Positions 54,586 to 64,000 of a stretch of 64,000 nt of DNA are shown here, piece by piece (position 1 is the stretch's first letter; every line of letters begins with the position of its first letter). Source of the stretch: Rhodobacterales bacterium. Lineage in GTDB: Bacteria > Pseudomonadota > Alphaproteobacteria > Rhodobacterales > Rhodobacteraceae. The stretch spans positions 119,109 to 183,108 of the forward strand of contig PDSA01000029.1 of the NCBI GenBank assembly GCA_002748285.1. Reading direction: 5' to 3'. A program made the position numbers and the translations under genes. The notes under the pieces are model-generated. The model was not told the DNA's origin. It did no database searches and saw nothing but the letters and a program-made list of their open reading frames with translations.

Positions 54586-55554
54586 ATGAAAACGATTTTA
54601 TCATTTGCCGTCGCGCTGCTTGGTTTCGCGCCAATGCTGGCCCATGCCGAAACCCTGACGCTTGCCCCGCAGCCGATCACCGAATGGAAAGCGGTTTATG
54701 GTGTGGTCGAAACCCGCGATAAGGTGCCGGCCCGCGCCCGGGTCGCCGGCACGATTGTGGCGCTGGATGTTAGCGAAGGCGATCTGGTCAAGGCCGGGCA
54801 GCGTGTTGCGCTGATCAAGGATGACAAGCTGGCCTTTCAACTGGCGGCGATGGATTCGCAGATCGGAACCCTGAAACCGCGCCTGAAAACCGCCCAGACC
54901 GATCTGGAGCGCGGCGAAGAGCTGATCAAGCGCGGGGTGATTACCAAACAGCGGTTCGAGCAGCTGGCCAGTCAGGTTGATGTGCTTCTGGGTGAGATCA
55001 ACACCATCGAATCCAAACAGGCGGTGATCAAGCAACAGGTCTCTGAGGGCGAAGTTGTTGCCCCCGAGGATGGGGTTGTCCTGTCGGTGCCGACTTCGAA
55101 GGGCGCGGTGGCCAATCCGGGGGAAAGCATTGCTGTTATCGGTGGCGGCGGCACCTTTTTGCGGCTGTCTATTCCTGAGCGCCACTCGGATTCGCTGGTC
55201 GCCGGGGAAGCGATTGAAATCGGCGAAGGCAAGACCGGCCAGTTGATCAAGGTTTACCCGCAGATCGAAGGCGGGCGTGTTCTGGCAGATGTCGAGGTTG
55301 CCGATCTGGATGAGCGCTTTATCGGGCGCCGGGTGCCGGTGCGCTTGCCCGTGGGGACGCGTCAGGCGCTGCTGGTGCCGGAAACGGCGGTTAAAATCCA
55401 TGGCGGCATTGATTTCGTCACCGTCAACAATGGCGACCAGCCGGTGCGCCGCGCCGTGGTTCTGGGGGCAACTGTAAACCGCGACGGGCAGGTGCTGCAC
55501 GAAGTTCTGACCGGCCTGGTGGCTGGCGATCAGGTGGTGACCGGCCATGAGTAA
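54586..55554 (+). CDS. RND efflux periplasmic adaptor (membrane-fusion protein)
   Basis: The 322-residue protein starts MKTILSFAVALLGFAPMLAHA, a signal peptide, followed by a hairpin adaptor: lipoyl-like segment (ARVAGTIVALDVSEGDLVKAGQ), a short coiled coil (about 85-150), the second lipoyl half (VVAPEDGVVLSVPTSKGAV) and beta-barrel domains (RRVPVRLPVGTRQALLVPETAV). It links the pump to an outer-membrane channel that is not encoded here. It overlaps the pump gene by 8 bases. Confidence 0.92.
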   Translation: MKTILSFAVALLGFAPMLAHAETLTLAPQPITEWKAVYGVVETRDKVPARARVAGTIVALDVSEGDLVKAGQRVALIKDDKLAFQLAAMDSQIGTLKPRLKTAQTDLERGEELIKRGVITKQRFEQLASQVDVLLGEINTIESKQAVIKQQVSEGEVVAPEDGVVLSVPTSKGAVANPGESIAVIGGGGTFLRLSIPERHSDSLVAGEAIEIGEGKTGQLIKVYPQIEGGRVLADVEVADLDERFIGRRVPVRLPVGTRQALLVPETAVKIHGGIDFVTVNNGDQPVRRAVVLGATVNRDGQVLHEVLTGLVAGDQVVTGHE

Positions 55555-58500
55555 CAAACCCGAACAAACAGAAAAGCTGGGCCTGGCCGGGTTTCTGACC
55601 CGCAGCTTTATTGCCTCTCCGCTGACGCCGCTGCTGCTGATCACCGCCTTTGCGGTGGGCTTTATCGCGCTGCTCAGCCTGCCCCGGGAGGAAGAGCCAC
55701 AGATTTCGGTGCCTCTGGTTGACATTCATGTGCAGGCGCCGGGGCTGAAGGCCGAGGATGCGGTGAAGCTGATCACCGAACCGCTGGAGAATATGGTTAA
55801 AGGGATTGATCAGGTTGAGCATGTCTATTCCTCGACCAGCGATAACCAAGCCATGGTCACGGCGCGTTTTATCGTCGGTGTGCCGTCCGAGACTGCGATC
55901 CTGCGGGTGCATGACAAGATCCGCGCCAATATGGATCGGATTCCGGTGGGCATCCCCGAACCTTTGGTGATTGGCCGCGGCATCAATGATGTGGCGATTG
56001 TGGCGCTGACCTTTGCGCCTGCGCCCGGTCAGGGGGCGATGAACGCCAATGATCTGACCCGCATCGTGCGTGAGGTCGAAGCCGAGCTGGCGAAAATCGA
56101 CGATGTTGGCCTGACCTATATCGTGGGCGAAACCACCGAGGCGTTGCGCGTGGCCCCTGACCCGGAAAAGCTGGCGCTTTACGGGGTGACTCTGCAACAG
56201 CTGGTGGGCAAGGTGCAGGGGGCCAATATTGCCACCCCGGCCGGCACGGTGCGCGATCAGGGCGAGCAGGCGGCGTTTATTCTGGGCAATACCTTTTCCA
56301 CCCCCGATGAGATCGGCAATCTGAAACTGACTGCGCGCGATGGGCGTTCGGTTTATGTGCGGGATGTGGCGGATGTGCGCTTTGTCACCGATATGGATGA
56401 GGTGCATGTGGCCAGCCTCAGCCGTGATGCCAGCGGGGCGGTTGAGCGGATGCCGGCCGTTACTCTGGCCGTTGCCAAACGCGCCGGGGCCAATGCGGTG
56501 AATGTGGCCGAGCATATCCTGCACAAGGTCGATAGCCTCAAGGGCAGCCTGATCCCGGATAGCATCGCGGTAGAGGTCACCCGCGACTATGGCGAAACCG
56601 CCAATGAAAAAGCAAATGAGCTGTTGTTCCATCTGGGTCTGGCCACGGTTTCGATCGTGCTGCTGGTGCTGCTGTCGATCGGCTGGCGCGAAGCCATCGT
56701 GGTGGCGGTTGTCATCCCGGTGACGATCTTGCTGACTCTGTTTGCTTCGTGGATCATGGGCTATACCCTGAACCGGGTTTCGCTGTTCGCGCTGATTTTC
56801 TCGATCGGGATTTTGGTGGATGACGCCATTGTAGTGATCGAAAACATCGCCCGGCATTGGGGGATGAACAAGGACGGCAAAAGCCGCATCGGCGCTGCTA
56901 TCACTGCTGTGGCCGAGGTCGGCAACCCGACCATCGTCGCTACCCTGACCGTGGTTGTGGCGCTGTTGCCGATGCTGTTTGTGTCCGGCCTGATGGGGCC
57001 GTATATGAGCCCGATCCCGGCCAATGCGTCGGCGGCGATGATCTTTTCGTTCTTTGTGGCGGTGATGATCACCCCATGGCTGATGATCAAGATCGCGGGC
57101 AAAGCCAAACTCCACCATGGTGCGGATGCCGAAACTGGGGGCAAGCTGGGGAAACTCTATGCCGTTGCCGCCCGTCCGATCCTGCGCAGCAAACTCGTCA
57201 GTATGCTGTTTTTGCTGATCGTGGTGGTGACGTCGTTCGGCTCTTTGGGGGCGATTTATACCAGCGATGTCACGGTGAAATTGCTGCCCTTTGACAATAA
57301 GAGCGAGCTGAATGTGGTGATTGATTTGCCCGAGGGCTCTTCGGTCGAGGCCACGGATGCTGTGGCGCAGCAGGCGGCGCGGATTGCGTTGGGGCTGGAA
57401 GAGGTGGTTTCGGTGCAGACTTATTCCGGCACGGCTTCTCCGTTTAATTTCAACGGCTTGGTGCGGCATTACTTCCTGCGTCAGCGGCCCGAGCTGGGCG
57501 ATGTGCAGATCAAACTGCACGGCAAAGAGCATCGCAACCGCACCAGCCACCAGATCGCGCTTGAGCTGCGTGAATTGCTGGCGGAAATGGACGTGCCGCC
57601 GGGGACCAATATCAAAACGGTTGAGCCCCCACCCGGCCCGCCGGTGATCGCCACACTGCTGGCCGAGATTTACGGCCCCGATGCAGACACCCGCCGCGAA
57701 ACCGCCCGCCAGATTCGTCAGGCGTTTGAAGCGGTGCCTTATGTGGTCGATGTCGATGACAGCTTTGGCGAGCGACCCAGACGGTTGCGCGCCCAGCTGT
57801 CTGCCGATGATCTCGAGTTCTACCGGGTGCAGGAACGCGATGCGCTGGACACGCTGCGGCTGCTCAATAGTGACGTGACCGTGGGCTATTCCCATCGCGG
57901 CATGGGCCGTCAGCCGATCCCGATTGTGGTCGGGCGTGACCGTGGGGACAAGGTGATTGACGAACGGCTGCTGGCCACTCCGGTGCCTGCCAATGTTCTG
58001 CCCGGTGATCGCGGCGTGGTTGAGCTGGGTGATGTGGTCAGCATCGCGCCTGAGCAAGCTTCGCTGCCGATTTTCCGCCACAATGGCCGCTATGCGGAAA
58101 TGGTGATGGGGGAAATGGCCGGGCAGTTCGAGGCCCCGCTTTACGGCATGATCGCGGTTGGCAAAGAGCTGGGCAAGATCGACTGGCAAAAGCTGGGGGT
58201 CGAAAAACCCGAAATCATCCTGCACGGCCAGCCCGAGGACGAAAGCAAGCCCGCGCTGCTGTGGGATGGCGAATGGGAGGTTACTTGGGTGACATTCCGC
58301 GACATGGGCGCTGCGTTTGGTGTGGCCTTGCTGGGGATCTATATCCTGGTGGTAGCGCAGTTTGGGTCGTTCCGATTGCCGCTGGTGGTGCTGACTCCGG
58401 TGCCGCTGACATTCCTTGGCATCATGTTTGGGCACTGGTTGTTCAAGGCACCGTTCTCGGCAACCTCGATGATCGGCTTTATCGCGCTGGCGGGGATCAT

Positions 58501-58762
58501 TGTGCGTAACTCGATCCTGCTGGTGGATTTCATCCGCCACGAAGGCGATGGCAAGGTGGATCTGGACGTGCTGATCGCCGCGGGCTCGACCCGGTTCAAA
58601 CCGATCCTGCTGACAGCACTGGCAGCAATGATCGGGGCGGCGGTGATCCTGACCGATCCGATCTTTCAGGGGCTGGCGATTTCGCTGTTGTTTGGTCTGG
58701 CGACTTCGACCCTGCTGACGGTGCTGGTCATCCCGGCGATTTATCGGGTGTTCAAAATGTAA
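55547..58762 (+). CDS. RND-family efflux pump, inner-membrane transporter
   Basis: The 1071-residue protein shows the RND plan: helix 1 (PLLLITAFAVGFIALLSLP), a large periplasmic loop, helices with the proton-relay Asp pair in FSIGILVDDAIVVIENIARH, a second periplasmic loop, and the C-terminal helices (GFIALAGIIVRNSILLVDFI). Its sequence style (PREEEPQISVPLVDIHVQAPG) is that of the hydrophobe/cation pump branch rather than classic AcrB; the substrate cannot be read. It uses the adaptor of the preceding gene and is followed by a terminator. Confidence 0.94.
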   Translation: MSNKPEQTEKLGLAGFLTRSFIASPLTPLLLITAFAVGFIALLSLPREEEPQISVPLVDIHVQAPGLKAEDAVKLITEPLENMVKGIDQVEHVYSSTSDNQAMVTARFIVGVPSETAILRVHDKIRANMDRIPVGIPEPLVIGRGINDVAIVALTFAPAPGQGAMNANDLTRIVREVEAELAKIDDVGLTYIVGETTEALRVAPDPEKLALYGVTLQQLVGKVQGANIATPAGTVRDQGEQAAFILGNTFSTPDEIGNLKLTARDGRSVYVRDVADVRFVTDMDEVHVASLSRDASGAVERMPAVTLAVAKRAGANAVNVAEHILHKVDSLKGSLIPDSIAVEVTRDYGETANEKANELLFHLGLATVSIVLLVLLSIGWREAIVVAVVIPVTILLTLFASWIMGYTLNRVSLFALIFSIGILVDDAIVVIENIARHWGMNKDGKSRIGAAITAVAEVGNPTIVATLTVVVALLPMLFVSGLMGPYMSPIPANASAAMIFSFFVAVMITPWLMIKIAGKAKLHHGADAETGGKLGKLYAVAARPILRSKLVSMLFLLIVVVTSFGSLGAIYTSDVTVKLLPFDNKSELNVVIDLPEGSSVEATDAVAQQAARIALGLEEVVSVQTYSGTASPFNFNGLVRHYFLRQRPELGDVQIKLHGKEHRNRTSHQIALELRELLAEMDVPPGTNIKTVEPPPGPPVIATLLAEIYGPDADTRRETARQIRQAFEAVPYVVDVDDSFGERPRRLRAQLSADDLEFYRVQERDALDTLRLLNSDVTVGYSHRGMGRQPIPIVVGRDRGDKVIDERLLATPVPANVLPGDRGVVELGDVVSIAPEQASLPIFRHNGRYAEMVMGEMAGQFEAPLYGMIAVGKELGKIDWQKLGVEKPEIILHGQPEDESKPALLWDGEWEVTWVTFRDMGAAFGVALLGIYILVVAQFGSFRLPLVVLTPVPLTFLGIMFGHWLFKAPFSATSMIGFIALAGIIVRNSILLVDFIRHEGDGKVDLDVLIAAGSTRFKPILLTALAAMIGAAVILTDPIFQGLAISLLFGLATSTLLTVLVIPAIYRVFKM

Positions 58763-58777
58763 GCCCTAAAAACACCC

Positions 58778-58806
58778 AAAAGAGCGCGCATTGCTGCGCT
58801 CTTTTT
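58778..58806 (+). terminator. Rho-independent terminator of the RND operon
   Basis: AAAAGAGCGC pairs with GCGCTCTTTT around an 8-base loop with a following T-run, 16 bases after the pump stop. Confidence 0.92.
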
Positions 58807-58909
58807 ATATCCCGGCTCCATGGCTTGCCTGCCGGCTTCATATCCGCAATGGACAAGCCCGAATTAGTCTGTATCTTGGGCCGGTCATAAAAAGCAGGTT
58901 TTCAAAGTT

Positions 58910-59938
58910 TTGCCCCAGCATAACCCAACCAAACGGCCATTGACGTTGCGCGATGTGTCGCACGCTGCCGGTGTTAGCGAGATGACCGTCAGCCGGGTGT
59001 TGCGCGGCCGTGGCGATGTTTCGGAAAAAACTCGGCAAAAAGTCACCGAAGCGGCGAAAAAGCTGGGCTATGTGCCGAATAAAATCGCCGGAGCATTGGC
59101 CTCGCAGCGGGTTAATCTGGTGGCGGTGATTATCCCGTCGCTGTCGAACATGGTGTTCCCCGATGTCATGACTTCGATTTCCGAGGTGCTGGACCAGACC
59201 CCGTTGCAGCCCGTGGTCGGGGTGACGAATTACCTGCCTCAGAAAGAAGAGCGGGTGTTGTTTGAAATGCTGTCCTGGCGCCCTTCGGGGCTGATTATTG
59301 CCGGGCTGGAACACACGGCCAATGCTCAGGCCATGCTGCGGGCCGCGGATGTGCCGATTGTCGAGATCATGGATCTGGATGGCGAACCGATTGATAGCAT
59401 TGTCGGTCTGTCACAACGTCGGGCGGGTTATGAGATGGCGGATGAGATCATCCGTCAGGGCTATCGCAAGATCGCCTTTATGGGCACCAACATGCCGCTG
59501 GATCACCGGGCGCGCAAACGGTTTGAAGGCTTTACCGAAAGGCTGGCCAAATCCGGGATCGAGATTATGGATCAGGAGTTTTACTCGGGCGGTTCGGCGC
59601 TGATCAAGGGGCGCGAGATGACCGAAGCCTTGCTGAAACGCTCGCCCGATCTGGATTTCCTTTATTATTCAAACGATGTGATCGGGGCAGGAGGGCTGCT
59701 TTATTGCATTGAAAATGGTATTGATGTGCCGGGTCGGGTCGGTCTGGCTGGGTTTAATGGGGTTGAGCTGTTAAACGGGTTGTCCAAGCGTCTGGCCACC
59801 ATGGATGCCGAGCGTCATAAGATTGGACGTATTGCGGCTGAGATCATTGCGGCCCGGGCTGCGGGGAAGCCGGCTGAAAACCGGGTCGAACTGGCCCCCA
59901 AGCTGCAATTTGGCGATACGCTGCAGCGCAACGGGTGA
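58910..59938 (+). CDS. LacI-family transcriptional regulator
   Basis: The 342-residue protein has the LacI helix-turn-helix and hinge (LTLRDVSHAAGVSEMTVSRV, GYVPNKIAGALASQR) followed by a periplasmic-binding-like sensor domain (LVAVIIPSLSNMVFPDVMTS, SGLIIAGLEHT, DFLYYSNDVIGAGGLLYC, VGLAGFNGVEL). It resembles the GntR gluconate-repressor branch, but no sugar gene is nearby, so the ligand is unknown. The start is a TTG with AGCAGG about 11 bases upstream; no ATG is available near the HTH. Confidence 0.9.
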   Translation: MPQHNPTKRPLTLRDVSHAAGVSEMTVSRVLRGRGDVSEKTRQKVTEAAKKLGYVPNKIAGALASQRVNLVAVIIPSLSNMVFPDVMTSISEVLDQTPLQPVVGVTNYLPQKEERVLFEMLSWRPSGLIIAGLEHTANAQAMLRAADVPIVEIMDLDGEPIDSIVGLSQRRAGYEMADEIIRQGYRKIAFMGTNMPLDHRARKRFEGFTERLAKSGIEIMDQEFYSGGSALIKGREMTEALLKRSPDLDFLYYSNDVIGAGGLLYCIENGIDVPGRVGLAGFNGVELLNGLSKRLATMDAERHKIGRIAAEIIAARAAGKPAENRVELAPKLQFGDTLQRNG

Positions 59939-60105
59939 GGGGGGCTATTGCTGTCCCCTGCGTTTATGAATTTATACCACAAGAGGTTTGCATAGAGTTG
60001 CATCATGTCACAAGGCCGGGCGGGACAGCGTAGAAGTGCGCAATGCTATGCGAAGCGTAATTCGTTGTATTCTGCGGCATAGGATCGGTATCGCCCCAGA
60101 CGGGC

Positions 60106-60136
60106 TTGACCTTTGGGGCAAAGGATTATCTATCTG
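60106..60136 (+). promoter_or_regulatory. Candidate MerR/CueR-type promoter of the copper ATPase gene
   Basis: TTGACC and TATCTG are separated by 19 bases, the stretched spacing of MerR-family promoters, and the inverted repeat CCTTTG-GGG-CAAAGG overlaps this region. The dyad is shorter and less centred than in textbook CueR sites, so the call is tentative. No cueR gene is in the window. Confidence 0.35.
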
Positions 60137-60167
60137 ATTGTCAACAACCTACCCTGAAAGTCGTCCG

Positions 60168-62630
60168 ATGTCCGATCTGAAATCCACCTCTTTGCAAGTC
60201 ACGTCTCTGAACTGTGCCTCTTGCTCGGCCCGGGCGGAAAAGGCGCTGAATGCCGCTGCCGGAGTCCAGCAGGCCAGTGTCAATCTGGCCAATGAGACTG
60301 CTCAGATCATCTATGACGATCCGGCCAGCGTCAACAGCCTGATGCAGGTTCTGGAGCAGGCCGGCTACCCCGCCGCTACGCGCGACATCAGCTTTGAGGT
60401 CGCGGGGATGTCCTGTGCCTCTTGCGTGGGTCGGGTTGAGCGGGCGCTGGCCAAAATCGACGGCGTGACCGAGGTCGCGGTGAATCTGGCCAGCGAAACC
60501 GCCACCGTCAGATTTGCCGCAAGGGCGGTCAGCCCCACTCAGATTCTGGCCACGGTCACCAAGGCGGGCTATCCGGCGAAAATGCCCTCGGACAAGCCCT
60601 CAGCCAATGACGACCAGGCCCGGCGCAAGGCTGATGAGATCAGCCATCTGGGCCGTTTGACACTGATCGCTGCGGCCTTGGCCCTGCCGGTGTTTGTGCT
60701 TGAGATGGGCGGCCATGTCATTCCCGGAATGCGCGATTGGGTCGATGCGACCATCGGCAACCAGAACAGCAAATATCTGCAATTCGTGCTGACCACGCTG
60801 GTGCTGTTCGGCCCCGGTTTGCGGTTTTACCGGCTGGGGATCGTGGCGTTGCTCAAGGGCGCGCCCGAGATGAACTCTCTGGTGGCGCTGGGCACGGCGG
60901 CGGCGTATTGCTTTTCGCTGATTGCCACCTTCGCCCCGCAAATCCTGCCCGCAGGCACCGCGCATGTCTATTACGAAGCCGCTGCGGTGATCGTGGTGCT
61001 GATCCTGCTGGGCCGTTGGCTTGAGGCCCGCGCCAAGGGGCGCACCGGGCAGGCGATCAGCAAACTGATCGGCCTTCAGGCCAAAACCGCGCGGGTGGAA
61101 CGCGGTGGCGATGTGTTGGAGCTGCCGATAGATGAGATCGTGATCGGCGATCTGATCGAGGCTCGCCCCGGCGAGAAAATCGCCGTGGATGGGCAGGTGA
61201 TCGGCGGCCAGTCCTATGTCAATGAAAGCATGATCACCGGCGAACCTGCTCCGGTTGCCAAAGCCGAAGGCGATGCCGTGGTGGGCGGGACGATCAACGG
61301 GCAGGGGGCGCTGCGGTATCGGGCGACTCATGTGGGGGCGGACACGGTTTTGGCGCAGATCATCCAGATGGTTGAACGCGCCCAAGGGGCCAAGCTGCCC
61401 ATTCAGGGGCTGGTGGACAAGGTCACCGCGATTTTTGTGCCGGCGGTGTTGCTGGCGGCGCTGATCACCGTTGTGATCTGGCTGATGTTCGGGCCAGAGC
61501 CTGCGCTGAGTCTGGCGCTGGTGGCCGGGGTTTCGGTTCTGATCATCGCCTGCCCCTGCGCCATGGGGCTGGCCACGCCGACCTCGATCATGGTGGGCAC
61601 CGGGCGGGCGGCGGAAATGGGCGTGCTGTTTCGCAAAGGCGATGCGCTGCAAATGCTGCAACAGGCTGACATCGTGGCGCTGGACAAAACCGGCACTCTG
61701 ACGGCCGGCCAGCCCGAGCTGACCGATTACACCGTTGCGCAGGGTTTTCATTTCGACGATGTGCTGCGCCTTGCCGCGGCGGTCGAGGACAGTTCCGAGC
61801 ATCCGGTTGCCAAGGCGATTTTACGCGCAGCGCGTGCGAAAAACATGACCCTGCCGATGGCTGAGGATTTCCAGTCGGTGACCGGCTTCGGGGCGCAGGC
61901 GCGGGTGGATGACAAACAGGTTCTGGTCGGGGCCGACCGCTTCATGATCCAGCAGGGCATTGAGCTGGGCCGGATGCAACAGCAGGGGGATGCCTTGGGG
62001 CAGGCGGGCAAGACTCCGCTCTATGTGGCGATTGACAACGCCGCCGTTGCGGTTCTGGCCGTGGCTGATCCGATCAAGGAAACCACACCGCAGGCCATCA
62101 AGGCTCTGCACGATCTGGGCCTGAAGGTGGCGATGATCACCGGCGACAACCAAGGCACTGCCGATGCCATTGCCCGTGATCTGGGGATTGATCATGTGGT
62201 GGCCGAAGTGCTGCCCGATGGCAAGGTTGATGCCCTGCAAGAGCTGCGCCAGCAGGGCGGCAAGCTGGCTTTTGTTGGCGACGGGATCAATGACGCGCCC
62301 GCGCTGGCCAGCGCTGATGTTGGCATTGCGATTGGCACCGGCACCGATGTGGCGATCGAGGCGGCGGATGTGGTGCTGATGTCGGGGGATCTGAACGGGG
62401 TGGTGAATGCCTTTGATATTTCCCGGCGCAGCATGAAAAACATCCGCCAGAACCTATTTTGGGCCTTTGGCTATAATGTGGTGCTGATCCCGGTGGCGGC
62501 GGGGGTGTTGTATCCGGTTTCCGGGGTGCTGTTGTCTCCGATGCTGGCGGCGGCGGCGATGTCACTGTCCAGCGTGTTTGTGTTGAGCAACGCCCTCAGG
62601 TTGCGCTGGGTCCAGCCCGCGCAGCACTGA
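60168..62630 (+). CDS. copA: Copper-exporting P1B-type ATPase CopA
   Basis: The 820-residue pump exports Cu(I) from the cytoplasm. Two N-terminal heavy-metal domains carry their metal pairs in [15 protein letters not shown] and [16 protein letters not shown]. The transmembrane CPC is in [16 protein letters not shown], the phosphorylated Asp in [11 protein letters not shown], the ATP site in [10 protein letters not shown] (HP motif) and the hinge in [13 protein letters not shown]. The start is taken as ATG giving [11 protein letters not shown]; a TTG ten codons upstream is possible. The gene follows a MerR-like promoter candidate. Confidence 0.95.
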   Translation: MSDLKSTSLQVTSLNCASCSARAEKALNAAAGVQQASVNLANETAQIIYDDPASVNSLMQVLEQAGYPAATRDISFEVAGMSCASCVGRVERALAKIDGVTEVAVNLASETATVRFAARAVSPTQILATVTKAGYPAKMPSDKPSANDDQARRKADEISHLGRLTLIAAALALPVFVLEMGGHVIPGMRDWVDATIGNQNSKYLQFVLTTLVLFGPGLRFYRLGIVALLKGAPEMNSLVALGTAAAYCFSLIATFAPQILPAGTAHVYYEAAAVIVVLILLGRWLEARAKGRTGQAISKLIGLQAKTARVERGGDVLELPIDEIVIGDLIEARPGEKIAVDGQVIGGQSYVNESMITGEPAPVAKAEGDAVVGGTINGQGALRYRATHVGADTVLAQIIQMVERAQGAKLPIQGLVDKVTAIFVPAVLLAALITVVIWLMFGPEPALSLALVAGVSVLIIACPCAMGLATPTSIMVGTGRAAEMGVLFRKGDALQMLQQADIVALDKTGTLTAGQPELTDYTVAQGFHFDDVLRLAAAVEDSSEHPVAKAILRAARAKNMTLPMAEDFQSVTGFGAQARVDDKQVLVGADRFMIQQGIELGRMQQQGDALGQAGKTPLYVAIDNAAVAVLAVADPIKETTPQAIKALHDLGLKVAMITGDNQGTADAIARDLGIDHVVAEVLPDGKVDALQELRQQGGKLAFVGDGINDAPALASADVGIAIGTGTDVAIEAADVVLMSGDLNGVVNAFDISRRSMKNIRQNLFWAFGYNVVLIPVAAGVLYPVSGVLLSPMLAAAAMSLSSVFVLSNALRLRWVQPAQH

Positions 62631-62753
62631 CCCGCCTTTGGTTTGTTTACGATCCGGGGATAACCGTTTTCATATTTGCGGCTAATCAATTTCATATTCT
62701 GGTCAAAGTTACTGTTTAGCCGGGGCATAGCGGCAGCAATAAGGGACCAGACT

Positions 62754-64000
62754 ATGCGACGTGATCGTAACAAAGATGTTTTTGCCGAACGACTGGCGCG
62801 TTTGAATGCGTCCCCTTCCAAACCGGCCCCTCAGGCTCCGGTTGAAACCCCGCCCGTGAGGAAGCCTGCGGCAAAACCGCGAGTCAACAGCACGGTGCGC
62901 AAAATTCAGATTTGGGGGTTTGTCCTGCTGATGCTGGTGGTTGGCGGGGTTGTGGGCAATTATCTTTACCCGGATTTCGTCAAGACTCAGATCGCTCAGG
63001 CCAAAAAGGTGGGCGAGGATATGAAAGTGGTGACTAAGGTGCTGATACCGCAGGGGTCGACCGCAATCAACATTGCCGGTAAATCCTCTCATGGCCTGCA
63101 AACACCCAACTCCGTCAGTGCGCCGCGCTCGGCCCCCGGGCCCAAGATCAGCAAAGTGCCTGAGAAGCCGCAATCAGACGATTGGAAGGCCACGGATTAT
63201 GTCGAGCAAACCGATACCGGCCGGATCATCTATTCGCCCGCGGTTCTGGGGACGCAGTTTGTGAAAATCAGCGATCTGTTTGCGGATTACCACGATTTCA
63301 AGACTTCGCCCGAGCTGAAAAATATCCGTCAGTTTCAGAATCTGGACAGCTGCACCCCCCGCCGTCCGGCTGCGGGTGAGAAGCTGATGGGGGTGCGGCT
63401 GGAGGGTGCCTATATGGCCGAAAACTTCACCACCGTGGATGATAAGCAAATCGCTGGGGCGCTGCTGCAAGCGGTCAAGAACAGCTCTGAGCAACGCTTG
63501 TCTTTGGCCTTGGGTCAAGAGGAAGGGCTGTTCGAAGATGCCGCGCTTGCCGGGCAGGCGGGCGATGAGATGAAATCGGTGGATGTTGTGATCACCGATA
63601 CTTCGGCCCCAATCTATCTGGTGTTGCAGACCACATCGGGCAACATCATCTGGAATTTGCATCTGTCCGCAGGCGTGCGGCTGGCGCATGTCACATCCGT
63701 TGCCAATGGGGCGTCCGGGCTGGCGGGATTGCCGGCCGGGGTCAGCTATCAGGTGCTGGATGTTGCAGATTTTGTGCAGACCGATGATTTTGGCGCGACC
63801 CGGCTGGCCGAGGGGTGTGAGATCATGCCGTGGCGTATGCCCACCCCCGATTGGGGGATTTGGCAGCGGACCGAACAAACCGGCTCGGATTTTGCCAAGG
63901 TCCGCGTCAGAAAGAATGTCAGCCGCCACGCCACCTATCAGGCGTGGTATGAAAAAGCGTTCGGTGTGCCTGCGGATCTGAACACGATCAGCGCCAAGGT
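62754..64000 (+). CDS. Membrane-anchored protein of unknown function, 3' end outside window
   Basis: This frame is absent from the ORF track because no stop falls inside the window. It opens MRRDRNKDVFAERLARLNAS after AAGGGA, has a Pro-rich linker, one membrane helix at about residues 53-70 (IWGFVLLMLVVGGVVGNYLY) and then a long extracytoplasmic part of at least 340 residues (FADYHDFKTSPELKNIRQFQ, IYLVLQTTSGNIIWNLHLSA). I do not recognise a family. Minus-strand ORFs listed over it are shadows. Confidence 0.8.
   Translation, partial: MRRDRNKDVFAERLARLNASPSKPAPQAPVETPPVRKPAAKPRVNSTVRKIQIWGFVLLMLVVGGVVGNYLYPDFVKTQIAQAKKVGEDMKVVTKVLIPQGSTAINIAGKSSHGLQTPNSVSAPRSAPGPKISKVPEKPQSDDWKATDYVEQTDTGRIIYSPAVLGTQFVKISDLFADYHDFKTSPELKNIRQFQNLDSCTPRRPAAGEKLMGVRLEGAYMAENFTTVDDKQIAGALLQAVKNSSEQRLSLALGQEEGLFEDAALAGQAGDEMKSVDVVITDTSAPIYLVLQTTSGNIIWNLHLSAGVRLAHVTSVANGASGLAGLPAGVSYQVLDVADFVQTDDFGATRLAEGCEIMPWRMPTPDWGIWQRTEQTGSDFAKVRVRKNVSRHATYQAWYEKAFGVPADLNTISAK

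Noticed and set aside
55424-58540. 1038-codon minus-strand ORF opposite the RND pump gene
   Set aside because: Shadow of GC-rich codon bias; His/Gln/Arg-rich, no domain, no ribosome site; the plus-strand frame is a clear RND transporter.
60600-61802. 400-codon minus-strand ORF opposite copA
   Set aside because: His/Gln/Arg-rich shadow of an unambiguous P-type ATPase gene.
62709-63929. Two minus-strand ORFs at the right edge
   Set aside because: Shadows of the plus-strand membrane-anchored gene that is open to the window end.
1-64000. CRISPR arrays, tRNA/rRNA genes, insertion sequences, prophage
   Set aside because: No regularly spaced repeats, no recognisable RNA genes or transposase/integrase motifs were seen by reading; no computational search was possible.

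Overview
The window reads as chromosomal DNA of an alphaproteobacterium, most likely Rhodobacterales and Paracoccus/roseobacter-like. The basis is the GC-rich codon use, the TrcR (DUF1013) and UPF0314 (DUF2585) proteins, a CbiZ-containing cobalamin operon behind a B12 riboswitch, and a regulator divergent from nar genes as described for Paracoccus narR-narKGHJI. No rRNA, tRNA, insertion sequence, prophage or CRISPR array was seen.

Layout. 0-4 kb: end of a histidine operon (hisF, hisE), small unknown and secreted genes, an MliC-type lysozyme inhibitor, nadD, a decayed CDP-alcohol phosphatidyltransferase relic, a shortened AhpD-like protein and a group III truncated haemoglobin. 4-11.3 kb: a very large DUF2339 membrane protein, rmlA with a DegT/DnrJ sugar aminotransferase, trpA and ychF. 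11.5-18 kb: a cobalamin riboswitch heading a six-gene, mostly overlapping operon (TonB receptor, BtuF, BtuC, BtuD, CbiZ, uncharacterised protein) for corrinoid uptake and remodelling. 18-24.4 kb, minus strand: rsmD and an FAD reductase, a glycerophosphodiesterase and a RidA protein, and the two inner-membrane parts of a type I secretion system. 24.6-31 kb: mlaA-mlaC, a soluble lytic transglycosylase, dapA, a UPF0314 membrane protein and a thiolase lacking its catalytic His motif.

31-38.2 kb: an 1830-residue glutamate synthase translationally coupled (ATGA) to a CysJ-like diflavin reductase. This pairing could be an alternative to the usual GltB/GltD. 38.5-40.5 kb: a broken TonB receptor gene. 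41.2-52.8 kb: the nitrate respiration locus, with a narR-like Crp/Fnr regulator, two perfect FNR-type sites, a damaged narK1, narK2, narGHJI and a parvulin, closed by a strong terminator. 52.9-64 kb: trcR, a secreted RNase T2, a two-gene RND efflux system with a palindromic operator candidate, a LacI-type regulator, a copper P-type ATPase and a membrane-anchored protein that runs off the window.

A recurring oddity is the loss of roughly 30-45 codons from several unrelated genes (AhpD-like protein, thiolase, TonB receptor, narK1), plus a frameshift at the start of the flavoprotein and the phosphatidyltransferase relic. Either this genome is decaying or the assembly has dropped short blocks; read mapping would decide. 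All functional calls are by recognition of motifs and family patterns; no search was run.
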